In this document: positions 1-6,935 of the stretch, one piece after another | Layout: each line of letters opens with the position of its first letter | Numbering within the stretch: the stretch's first letter is position 1 | DNA from: Chloroflexota bacterium | Lineage (GTDB): Bacteria > Chloroflexota > Anaerolineae > Promineifilales > Promineifilaceae | Length of the DNA: 8,443 nucleotides | Direction: 5' to 3' | NCBI GenBank assembly: GCA_003519205.1 | Contig: DOXE01000211.1 | Coordinates: forward strand, 1-8,443 | Position numbers and translations under genes: made by a program | The notes under the pieces: generated by a model | Databases searched by the model: none | What the model saw: only the letters and a program-made list of their open reading frames with translations | What the model was told of the DNA's origin: nothing

Positions 1-1
1 T

Positions 2-505
2 ACCGAGACCAGACGGGCATCTAGTGCTCGATCTGGAGAGATTGCCCGGCTTAATCCAAAAGCCGCGGCCGCCAGAATGAGCCAGGAAGCCAATGTGATG
101 CTAGTTTATTCGGATGCAGCAGTCACTACGATCAATTTGTCCCCTGTTCCGCTCATATTAGAAGGCCTGGTTTTAAGTCGTACCTTAGATAATAACAATC
201 AAGTGGTCACCGTGACCGTTAATCTTTGGGAAGAGATTGCCGAAGGATCAGGGGACACTCTTCCCGCGGGAGATTGTTATCAGATATTACATCAAACGAA
301 TGTATTGGGAGATCTGTCCCCTAATCCGATATTACTTCCGAATTGCGATTCGCTGCAAAATTGGTCGGTCGCTGATGAACAGGATTGGATATTTTGGATA
401 CCTGACGAGACGGATGAAGAATTTCAAGTATTCCAAGGCGACCAGATCATCCATACCTGTTCGTTAGGTGATGGATTTTGTAAGTTCTTCTTACCTCAAC
501 CGTAA
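2..505 (+). CDS. 3' end of a gene for a putative extracytoplasmic protein (5' end outside window)
   Basis: The frame is open from base 2 to the TAA at 503-505. The ATG at 77 is probably internal, because the 25 codons before it read without a stop and have coding-like composition (Ala/Arg-rich, ending KAAAAR). The visible 168 residues form a beta-rich, acidic segment with four cysteines in the contexts GDC, NCD, HTC and FCK, and several Trp/Phe in 'WIFWIP'. This suggests a disulfide-stabilised module outside the cytoplasm. No catalytic motif is visible. From memory, similar C-terminal modules (a short beta domain with 'LP.G.C' and a final Cys pair) end large membrane or secreted proteins of Chloroflexota, some of them Ser/Thr kinases; this is an inference that needs a profile search. 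The gene converges on the minus-strand gene at 582-1070. The function is unknown. Confidence 0.7.
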   Translation, partial: TETRRASSARSGEIARLNPKAAAARMSQEANVMLVYSDAAVTTINLSPVPLILEGLVLSRTLDNNNQVVTVTVNLWEEIAEGSGDTLPAGDCYQILHQTNVLGDLSPNPILLPNCDSLQNWSVADEQDWIFWIPDETDEEFQVFQGDQIIHTCSLGDGFCKFFLPQP

Positions 506-538
506 CCAAATGGCTGGAATTAAGACGTACATAGTAAA

Positions 539-564
539 GGGATACCACCAAAAGTGGGATACCC
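539..564. terminator. possible weak bidirectional terminator hairpin between convergent genes
   Basis: An imperfect stem lies in the 76-bp gap between two convergent genes. GGG (539-541) pairs with CCC (562-564), then TA/AT pairs flanked by a bulged A and an A.G mismatch, and CCAC (545-548) pairs with GTGG (554-557) around a CAAAA loop. There is no clean U-run on either side, only an A/T-rich stretch after it on the plus strand. The position between convergent stop codons is the main support; the structure itself is weak. Confidence 0.3.
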
Positions 565-581
565 ATCACCCAAAGAAAACA

Positions 582-1070
582 TTATTTTGTTATTGGCTCA
601 ATGGTCCAATTTTGGGGCAGGATATAGGTGACAGTTTTGTCCGTCCGTGTTTGACCGTTATAGATATGAACTTCGTCAGAAAAGGGGATATCCAACGACT
701 CAGTAGCGACAATGTTGTGTTGGGCGAGATCCAGGACGACCAGCTCACATTCTCTGGGAACAAGTGCCTCTCGTTCAGTCCTTTCATCGATAACCAGGAA
801 CGTAATTTCCAGCGTCTTTTTCTGGGCCTGGGCGGAGGAAATCGCCTCATGGATGAAACTTGGACCCTCATTTCGCAGCTTTTTGTCGAATTCCATCAAT
901 TCGACCATGATACTAGCTGTTATCCCCTGCTGATAAGTTTCCGTCGCCATGAGTAACTCGCCGAGGTTTGCAGGATTGATTGAGCAACCAGCTACAAAAC
1001 AGAGCATCCTATCCTCATCAGTTAAGAAACTGACAATTTGTTCCGGATCTTTGATCGTCAAACGTATCAA
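582..1070 (-). CDS. uncharacterised soluble protein, 162 aa
   Basis: The start is TTG at 1070-1068. An in-frame TGA lies two codons upstream, so no longer start exists; a weak purine-rich GAGTG precedes it. The stop TAA is at 584-582. The product is acidic, without a signal peptide or membrane segment, and is probably cytoplasmic. Its first half is mostly helical in character ('NLGELLMATETYQQGITASIM' region, about residues 35-75). The second half has alternating hydrophobic residues typical of beta strands ('LEITFLVIDE', 'ECELVVLDL'). I do not recognise a family or catalytic motif. It is transcribed away from the endoglucanase cluster with a 134-bp shared upstream region, and convergently with the partial gene on its other side. 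A plus-strand frame overlaps it (468-956), but its composition is poor, so the minus strand is preferred. Confidence 0.72.
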   Translation of the reverse strand: MIRLTIKDPEQIVSFLTDEDRMLCFVAGCSINPANLGELLMATETYQQGITASIMVELMEFDKKLRNEGPSFIHEAISSAQAQKKTLEITFLVIDERTEREALVPRECELVVLDLAQHNIVATESLDIPFSDEVHIYNGQTRTDKTVTYILPQNWTIEPITK

Positions 1071-1117
1071 GATTCACTCTAAGATTGTCTGATCAAAATG
1101 GTGGTTTCTCTTGCGAA

Positions 1118-1148
1118 ATTATATGGTAAGGATAACCTAATGGGCCAA
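1118..1148 (-). promoter_or_regulatory. candidate sigma70-type promoter for the minus-strand gene at 582-1070
   Basis: Read on the minus strand, a perfect TATAAT (plus positions 1123-1118) is preceded by TTGGCC (1148-1143; four of six matches to TTGACA) with a long 19-bp spacer. Transcription would begin near 1111, giving a leader of about 40 bases before the TTG start at 1070. The -10 box is strong, and the -35 box and spacing are marginal. In the same 134-bp divergent region I found no convincing plus-strand promoter for the gene at 1205. Confidence 0.4.
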
Positions 1149-1204
1149 TATATTGTGGATCGCGTGAAAGACGGGAGACTCGAGTCAATACATGAGGGTA
1201 ACCG

Positions 1205-3277
1205 ATGAGAACCTTTGATCACCTCCTAAAATTGCTGCGACAGCGACTGTTTGATCAAGACATCTGCGAAGCTCCATACAAAAAGACCGGCCGACCTCTC
1301 CTACGTGTGTTGTTTGTTTTTGGAATGATAACCATTTCCCTTGGGGCATCCATGGGTGTAACCAACCCTTCTCGAGCGCAGGCACCCAATTACCTTCATA
1401 CCGAAGGAAGTGCGATTGTCGACTCCAATGGAAACCGGGTAATTTTGACCGGGATCAACTGGTTTGGTTTGGAGACAGAGAGTTTTGCTCCCCATGGACT
1501 TTGGGCACGCAGCTTGGAAAGCTTTCTGGATCAAATCCAGGAATTGGGCTTCAATACGATCCGCCTTCCCTATAGTAACGAGCTATTTGAACCTTCCAGC
1601 CTGCCTAATAGTATTAACTATGATTTAAATCCAGACCTGGAAGGCCTGACCGGCCTGGAAATCATGGATAAGATAATTGAGGGAGCTGGCTCGAGGGGTA
1701 TCAGAGTAATCCTGGATCGCCACCGTCCTGACAGCCACGCTCAGTCCGAATTGTGGTACACGGATATGGTCGACGAGGAACGATGGATAAGTGATTGGGT
1801 GATGCTGGCTGAGCGGTACAAAGGGAATGATACGGTGATCGGCATGGACTTGCACAACGAACCCCATGGCCCGGCAACCTGGGGAACCGGGGATCTGACG
1901 ACCGATTGGCGCTTGGCGGCCGAACGGGCTGGAAATGCCATCCTGGCTGTGAACCCGGATTTATTAATCATAGTCCAGGGCGTTGAACAATACGAAGGCG
2001 ATTGGTATTGGTGGGGCGGCAACCTGACAGGTGCTGGAGATTATCCAGTGCGTTTGGATCTACCCGATCAGCTGGTCTATAGCACCCACGTTTATGGTCC
2101 TGGAGTTTACCCGCAGCCATGGTTTTCGGATGCCGAGTTTCCAGAGAACTTGCCAGAAATCTGGGAATCTCATTGGGCTTATCTGGTTCACGAGAATATC
2201 GCCCCAATCATCATTGGCGAATTTGGGGGGCGTTCGGTTGGCGAAGATCCAGAAGGTATCTGGCAGCGTACTTTAGTCTCTTATTTAAGGGACAATAATC
2301 TTAGCTATTATTATTGGACCCTCAACCCGAATTCAGGTGATACCGGCGGTTTATTGTTGGACGATTGGCAGAGTATCGATACCGAAAAGCAGGACTTACT
2401 ATCTGAATTCCAATTTCCAAGCATCGGCAGCGAAGTGCCCGTTCCTGAATCGATTGTGGAACTGCCCACTCCTGAACCGGTTGAGGAGACATCTGTTCCG
2501 ATCCTCATTGATCCTCAAACGTTGCTAGTCAAATATCGAACAGCTAATGTAGAGGAGCGATCCCAGGATTCCAAGCCGGAGTTTGTGATTTATAACTCGG
2601 GTACGACGGCGATACCGTTGAGTCGGATCGAGCTATTATATTGGCTGGAGGATCAGGGTGATCAACCGCTGATCTTTCACTGCGATTGGGCCGCTATCGG
2701 TTGTAGCAATGTGAAAGGCAGTTTCGATGCCAAAGAAGACGGGGAAAAATATCTGCGCATCAACTTTGGACCGGCGGCAGGTGTTATCGAGCAAGGACAA
2801 GAATCTGGTGAGATCAAGATTCGTTTCAACAGAAATGATTGGTCACCACTTGAACAGAGTGATGATTATAGTTTTAGCCCCGTTACGGAGTATGTCGAGT
2901 GGGATCGGGTCACGCTTAATGTAGATGGACAGCGCGTATGGGGCCAGGAACCAGGTTCGGAGGCGGTGCTAGCCCCAGTTAACCCAACCACGATGCCTGT
3001 CGAGCCATCTCCAATTCCCGATGTCACTGCGGATGAATTGTTACAGCAAGAAACTTCAAATGAAGAACCTGTGGAACAGACAACCCCAACGACAATCGCT
3101 GCGGACAAGCCAGAGGAACAATCTAGCGTTGATCCAACCCCCGTGGAACCAAACAATGTGCCAACTTCACCAGAGACGATTTCCGCTGTGTGGGTAGCCT
3201 TTGCGGTGGGCGCTGTTGTAATTCTGATTGGCTTAGGCATTGTTATTGGTCTATTGTTAGGACGCGGAAAAAGTTAG
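1205..3277 (+). CDS. membrane-anchored endoglucanase: GH5 (subfamily 1-like) + CBM3 + C-terminal transmembrane anchor
   Basis: Predicted endo-beta-1,4-glucanase, 690 aa, acting outside the membrane. Start: ATG 1205 is the first possible one (in-frame TAA at 1199) and has GAGGG six bases upstream. Residues 1-31 are a long charged extension, 32-50 a hydrophobic core, and 'RAQA' (57-60) a likely signal-peptidase site. Residues 61-403 are a GH5 catalytic domain strongly reminiscent of Acidothermus E1 (Cel5A). They include 'ILDRHRPD', 'DLHNEPHG' with acid/base E219, 'IIIGEFGG' with nucleophile E339, and the supporting residues R120, H173, N218, H295, Y297 and W371. A Pro/Glu linker (about 411-433) leads to CBM3 (about 439-581; 'FHCDWAAIGCSNVKGSF', 'NDWSP', 'EWDRVTLNVDGQRVWG'), the cellulose-binding type without the extra loop of scaffoldin CBM3a. 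A Pro/Thr/Glu linker follows, then a transmembrane helix (661-685) and RGKS. The downstream synthase starts 28 bp later. A secreted degradative cellulase would normally lack the C-terminal anchor, which favours a role in glucan synthesis or cell-bound hydrolysis. Confidence 0.93.
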   Translation: MRTFDHLLKLLRQRLFDQDICEAPYKKTGRPLLRVLFVFGMITISLGASMGVTNPSRAQAPNYLHTEGSAIVDSNGNRVILTGINWFGLETESFAPHGLWARSLESFLDQIQELGFNTIRLPYSNELFEPSSLPNSINYDLNPDLEGLTGLEIMDKIIEGAGSRGIRVILDRHRPDSHAQSELWYTDMVDEERWISDWVMLAERYKGNDTVIGMDLHNEPHGPATWGTGDLTTDWRLAAERAGNAILAVNPDLLIIVQGVEQYEGDWYWWGGNLTGAGDYPVRLDLPDQLVYSTHVYGPGVYPQPWFSDAEFPENLPEIWESHWAYLVHENIAPIIIGEFGGRSVGEDPEGIWQRTLVSYLRDNNLSYYYWTLNPNSGDTGGLLLDDWQSIDTEKQDLLSEFQFPSIGSEVPVPESIVELPTPEPVEETSVPILIDPQTLLVKYRTANVEERSQDSKPEFVIYNSGTTAIPLSRIELLYWLEDQGDQPLIFHCDWAAIGCSNVKGSFDAKEDGEKYLRINFGPAAGVIEQGQESGEIKIRFNRNDWSPLEQSDDYSFSPVTEYVEWDRVTLNVDGQRVWGQEPGSEAVLAPVNPTTMPVEPSPIPDVTADELLQQETSNEEPVEQTTPTTIAADKPEEQSSVDPTPVEPNNVPTSPETISAVWVAFAVGAVVILIGLGIVIGLLLGRGKS

Positions 3278-3305
3278 GGCTGGTTAGAAATTACTTGAAT
3301 TAACT

Positions 3306-5141
3306 GTGGAAGAAATCCTTTATTACTTGCTCGTAGCGACAGGAATCAGCCTATTTTGGCTTCTCTTAACCGGTTACCGTCCAAAGGATGAGCCAACATG
3401 GCTGAGATTGCTGATTATCAGCTTAATCGCCAGCCTTTCTGGTATTGTTTTCCTCCTATTGCGACGTGACCTTCAACTGGCAGTCATCCTATCATTTGGT
3501 CTTCTGTTGCTGTCTGTTTTACTCTGGCTAGCCTTTCCCGACTGGAATTCACGCGGTCATGTCTTCCTGGCTACCTTTGGGGCGACTCAGATTTTATTCT
3601 TGGTTCGTATTATCTCGGCCATAATCTTTGAGGGCATGAGTCCACTGGCAACACTGGTTTCGATCACCTTGTTCATCGCCGAGTTTTTCATAGTGATCCT
3701 GACCTTGTATTTCGCTTATGAAGTTATCGACGTCATGTGCCGTGTTCATTGGCGTCGGTTCTTCCCACCCCACAGTGAATCAAATGATTATTGGCCAAAA
3801 GTATCAATTCATGTGCCGGCACATTCAGAACCCCCGGAGATGGTTATCAAGACCTTGACCGCCTTACGCCGCCTCGATTATCCGACTTTTGAGGTCGTCA
3901 TGGTGGATGACAATACAGATGAGGATGAGCTATGGCGACCGATCATCGATTACTGCCATCAATCTGGCATCAAAGTTTTCCATCTACAAAACTACCCAGG
4001 CTTCAAATCAGGGGCACTAAACTTTGCCCTGACGCAGACTGCACCCGACGCTGAAATTATTGCCGTAGTCGACTCTGACTATGTCGTCGAGCCCAATTTC
4101 CTTCGCGAGACGGTGCCCTATTTTCGTAGCCCGCGGGTCGCTTTTGTCCAAACACCACAATCATTTCGTAACAGCGAAGACAACCTTTTTGCCCGCTATA
4201 GCGCCCTGGCCCAGCGCTTCTTTTTTGAAATCAGTATGCGCTCCCGAAATGAGCGTAATGCCATCATCTTTTGCGGTACGATGGGACTCATACGCAAACG
4301 TGTCTTGGAGCGCATTGGTGGCTGGGACGAATGGTGCATTACGGAAGATGCCGAGGCTAGCCTGCGGATCCTGCAGAAAGGCTACCAGAGTATTTATATC
4401 AATCAAGCCTATGGTCACGGCCTATTGCCAACGACATTCGAAGATTCAAAGAAACAGCGCTTCCGTTGGGCTTTTGGCGGAATGCAGATCATGCGGCGCT
4501 TTTGGCGGCAGTTGATTCCCTGGCCCAGCGTTGGTCAGAAGATGCGTTTGGATTCTCGGCAACAATTCGGTTACTTGATGGGTTTGTCGAGTTGGCTCAA
4601 CGATCTGTTGTTTCTCATTTTCACCGGTTTCTTGTTGTTGACGGCCGTAGCTTATATTTATGGCTGGCAATTACCTGTTCGGCAACTGGCAGAGTGGATA
4701 CTGCTCGTGCCGCTCCTGGCTATCACGACGGGTATCCTGCGCGTAGCCTGGGCCTTGCGCCAGAGCACAGGCTGCTCGTGGCGGGATGGTTTGGGGGCCT
4801 TCAGTGCCATGTTGTCCATGAGTCTGACCGTTGCTCGGGCGTGTGCCAGCGCTCTCTGGAACGACGAAGGCACCTTTTTACGTACTCCGAAATTCTCTGT
4901 CCAGTCTGATCTCACCCGTGCGCTTCAGGCTGCTACTTGGGAGACAATATTGGGCATTATTCTTCTGACTGCCATTCCTCTCGTCTTGAATGTGGGTAAT
5001 AACCGAGAAGGATTTCTTTTAGCCTTATTACTAGCCTGGCATGCTCTGGTTTATTTATCCGCCTTGAGATCGGCGCTCATCGAAACGCTGCCTGGAAAGT
5101 TTGTCGTATTGAGTGACTCGCCAGAATCTGTTCCATCCTAG
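3306..5141 (+). CDS. processive family 2 glycosyltransferase, cellulose/mannan synthase-like (BcsA-type core, no PilZ)
   Basis: Predicted membrane synthase, 611 aa, that would use a nucleotide sugar (UDP-glucose if cellulose-like, GDP-mannose if mannan-like) to extend a beta-linked chain and export it through its own channel. GTG 3306 is the first possible start (in-frame TAG at 3285); no clear Shine-Dalgarno is seen. About five hydrophobic segments (2-22, 33-52, 57-78, 86-108, 114-138) precede a cytoplasmic GT-A domain (about 163-400). Motifs in order: VDD (200-202), DSD (256-258), FCGT (322-325), TED (346-348, catalytic base) and QRFRW (384-388, the QxxRW signature of processive GT2). More membrane segments follow (about 425-452, 459-483, 546-564, 568-588). 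'FLRTPK' (524-529) sits where BcsA has its FxVTxK gating loop; the FxRTPK form is the one I associate with mannan synthase-like GT2s. The protein ends soon after the last segment, with no PilZ domain. The adjacent endoglucanase with a cellulose-binding module favours a beta-1,4-glucan product, but the exact sugar cannot be read from sequence. Confidence 0.88.
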   Translation: MEEILYYLLVATGISLFWLLLTGYRPKDEPTWLRLLIISLIASLSGIVFLLLRRDLQLAVILSFGLLLLSVLLWLAFPDWNSRGHVFLATFGATQILFLVRIISAIIFEGMSPLATLVSITLFIAEFFIVILTLYFAYEVIDVMCRVHWRRFFPPHSESNDYWPKVSIHVPAHSEPPEMVIKTLTALRRLDYPTFEVVMVDDNTDEDELWRPIIDYCHQSGIKVFHLQNYPGFKSGALNFALTQTAPDAEIIAVVDSDYVVEPNFLRETVPYFRSPRVAFVQTPQSFRNSEDNLFARYSALAQRFFFEISMRSRNERNAIIFCGTMGLIRKRVLERIGGWDEWCITEDAEASLRILQKGYQSIYINQAYGHGLLPTTFEDSKKQRFRWAFGGMQIMRRFWRQLIPWPSVGQKMRLDSRQQFGYLMGLSSWLNDLLFLIFTGFLLLTAVAYIYGWQLPVRQLAEWILLVPLLAITTGILRVAWALRQSTGCSWRDGLGAFSAMLSMSLTVARACASALWNDEGTFLRTPKFSVQSDLTRALQAATWETILGIILLTAIPLVLNVGNNREGFLLALLLAWHALVYLSALRSALIETLPGKFVVLSDSPESVPS

Positions 5142-5146
5142 TTACC

Positions 5147-6928
5147 ATGGGTGATCCGTTAGAGGACGTGCCAGCCCAACAACGGACGGCTATTAGTCTC
5201 TCTATATTGAACCAGCGTATATTCAGCCGTCCCATGTGGGTATTAACCGGTCTGGTTATCATTGGGGCTATTCTGCGTCTGTTCTACCTAGCCGACAAAA
5301 GTATCTGGCTAGACGAGGCCTTCAGCATTTCCCTTAGCCAACAAACCCTGGGCGATCTGCTCCACCTGGTTGTCAAGAGCGATGCCCATCCACCTTTATA
5401 TTACCTGCTGCTAAAACTCTGGCTTCTCCCTGGTGATAGCGCCGGATACGTACGGTTGCTTTCAGCCATCTTCAGCATTGCTGCAATACCTCTCATGTAC
5501 CTGGTTGTTTCGTCGCTTTTTGACGATGTCCTGGCTGGCTTGATCGGTGCGGGGATCCTGGCTTTTTCACCTTTGCACATTTGGTACGCTCAGGAAGCCC
5601 GTATGTATGCCCTGTTGATCTTTTTCGTATTGGCCTCGGCCTACTTTTTTATCCGGGCACTACGATATGGATTACCCAAAGACTGGATCGGTTACGTCTT
5701 CACAACGACTTTAGCCCTATACACAGACTATGCAGCCATGTGGTACTTCTTGGGTATTTCTGTATTTTACTTCCTATCATGGAAGCGCTTCCCAAATCGG
5801 TCTAAAACTTGGCTGATCAGCCAGGCATCAATTCTACTTGCCTTCAGCCCGTGGCTTCGCGCCTTCCTTACGCAAACGGAACAGGTAACTGAAAGCTTTT
5901 GGCTTCCCTCACCAACATTTCAGACGATTATCGGTGTTTTCCTGGATTTTAATAGTTTGAATTTCCCTTGGATCGCCATCAGCATCTTTTACATGACCGT
6001 GATCTTTGTCTGGGCATACATTGTCCCTGACAAGAGTTGGCAGCGTCGCCTGGTCACCATCTGGCTGTTTATGCCCTTGGTTATTTCCGTAATCCTCAGC
6101 CTGCGACAACCAATTTTTCTTACCCGGAACTTGATAGTTGCTTCAATCGGTTACTATATATTGGTGGTCGTTGCGATCAGGAGATTTAAGAGTACAAGAG
6201 TGATGGCACTGCTTTTGCTACCACTATTCATCATGAACCTGATATCAATTGGCCACAACGCCTGGAATGAGGAAAAAGAGAATTGGCGAGACCTGACCGC
6301 GCACATTGCGGCCTTGGCAAAAAACACTCGAGACGGATTAATTATATTCAACCCGCCCTACGCCGAATTGCCATTTGACTACTACTTTCGGCGATATAAT
6401 CTAGAACTGGACACGCAAGGTTACCCTGAGGACGAGATTCTACTTCATCCCGAACCAAAAATAGTGGACAATTTGACAAGCCTACTGGCGGGACGTCCAC
6501 ATATCTGGCTGATATTACGAAACGATGAGGCAGCAGACCCAAATTCCCGGGTAAAAGAATGGCTGGACAGAAACGGATACGTTCGCCAGAGAGATTTTTA
6601 TCGAGACAACATTGCAGTTCTTAGTTATACACGTTGGGATATTCTGGCCGACAGGCTGCCTGGCACTGAATCCTCTACAAATGTAGCAACCGGTACAACA
6701 CTTTATATTCCCGCCATATTGCAGGGGACAGCTACAACACTTTATATCCCCGTCATATTGCGGGAGACAGCTGGTGAGCCGCCGTCTACAGTATATATTG
6801 TTCAAACTGGCGACACCCTTCTGTCCATCGCCCGACGTTACGGCACAACCGTTGAAACTTTGGCAAACGCCAATAATATAATAAATCCAAATAGGATACA
6901 GGCTGGCCAGGTGCTGATTATCCCATAG
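5147..6928 (+). CDS. GT-C family membrane glycosyltransferase (PMT/ArnT-like, GT39/GT83-type) with C-terminal LysM domain
   Basis: Predicted polytopic transferase, 593 aa, that would move a sugar from a polyprenyl-phosphate donor to an acceptor on the outer face of the membrane. ATG 5147 lies 5 bp after the preceding stop and is the first possible start (in-frame TGA at 5114). No Shine-Dalgarno is visible, so translational coupling is likely. Family signs: the acidic pair D56-E57 in 'IWLDEAFS' in the first outside loop, 'DAHPPLYYLL' (79-88), 'WYAQEARMYAL' (146-156), and roughly ten hydrophobic segments up to about residue 368. A soluble outside domain follows (about 370-510), then two 13-residue repeats 'TTLYIP(A/V)IL' (517-542) and a full LysM domain (about 550-593; 'YIVQTGDTLLSIARRYGTTV', '...IQAGQVLIIP'). 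LysM binds peptidoglycan or chitin-like GlcNAc chains, so it would tether the enzyme to the wall or to a GlcNAc-containing acceptor. A LysM on this enzyme class is uncommon. The donor and acceptor are unknown. Confidence 0.85.
   Translation: MGDPLEDVPAQQRTAISLSILNQRIFSRPMWVLTGLVIIGAILRLFYLADKSIWLDEAFSISLSQQTLGDLLHLVVKSDAHPPLYYLLLKLWLLPGDSAGYVRLLSAIFSIAAIPLMYLVVSSLFDDVLAGLIGAGILAFSPLHIWYAQEARMYALLIFFVLASAYFFIRALRYGLPKDWIGYVFTTTLALYTDYAAMWYFLGISVFYFLSWKRFPNRSKTWLISQASILLAFSPWLRAFLTQTEQVTESFWLPSPTFQTIIGVFLDFNSLNFPWIAISIFYMTVIFVWAYIVPDKSWQRRLVTIWLFMPLVISVILSLRQPIFLTRNLIVASIGYYILVVVAIRRFKSTRVMALLLLPLFIMNLISIGHNAWNEEKENWRDLTAHIAALAKNTRDGLIIFNPPYAELPFDYYFRRYNLELDTQGYPEDEILLHPEPKIVDNLTSLLAGRPHIWLILRNDEAADPNSRVKEWLDRNGYVRQRDFYRDNIAVLSYTRWDILADRLPGTESSTNVATGTTLYIPAILQGTATTLYIPVILRETAGEPPSTVYIVQTGDTLLSIARRYGTTVETLANANNIINPNRIQAGQVLIIP
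6694..6771 (+). repeat. two 39-bp in-frame tandem repeats in the linker before LysM
   Basis: Two adjacent copies (6694-6732 and 6733-6771) match at 35 of 39 bases. They encode TTLYIPAILQGTA and TTLYIPVILRETA. The unit is exactly 13 codons, so duplication keeps the frame. Three of the four differences change an amino acid (Ala/Val, Gln/Arg, Gly/Glu), and the core LYIPxIL is unchanged. This points to a recent internal duplication of a short linker motif between the outside domain and LysM. Confidence 0.9.
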
Positions 6929-6935
6929 AATGTAA

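Noticed and set aside
77..505. ATG at 77 as the true start of the first gene
   Set aside because: The frame is open from base 2 with coding-like residues before the ATG, and there is no ribosome binding site; a gene entering from outside is more likely.
539..564. Two copies of GGGATACC as a recombination or attachment site
   Set aside because: The copies are 8 bases long, no integrase or mobile gene is near, and the repeat is better explained as part of an imperfect hairpin between convergent genes.
468..956. Plus-strand open frame of 162 codons overlapping the minus-strand gene
   Set aside because: It overlaps the end of the partial gene and lies opposite the 582-1070 gene, whose product has far better protein-like composition. 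It is the shadow of that gene.
1111..1139. Plus-strand promoter with TTGCGA and a downstream A/T-rich box for the endoglucanase gene
   Set aside because: At spacings of 16-18 bp the -10 candidates (TAACCT, AACCTA, ACCTAA) match the consensus poorly.
4466..4909. Plus-strand open frame of 147 codons inside the synthase gene
   Set aside because: It is fully contained in the GT2 coding region, which carries intact family motifs on both sides; no sign of a frameshift.
1205..6928. Polysaccharide degradation (cellulosome or utilisation) locus
   Set aside because: CBM3 and GH5 fit degradation, but there is no dockerin, cohesin, sugar transporter or regulator nearby, the hydrolase is membrane-anchored, and the immediate partner is a synthase.
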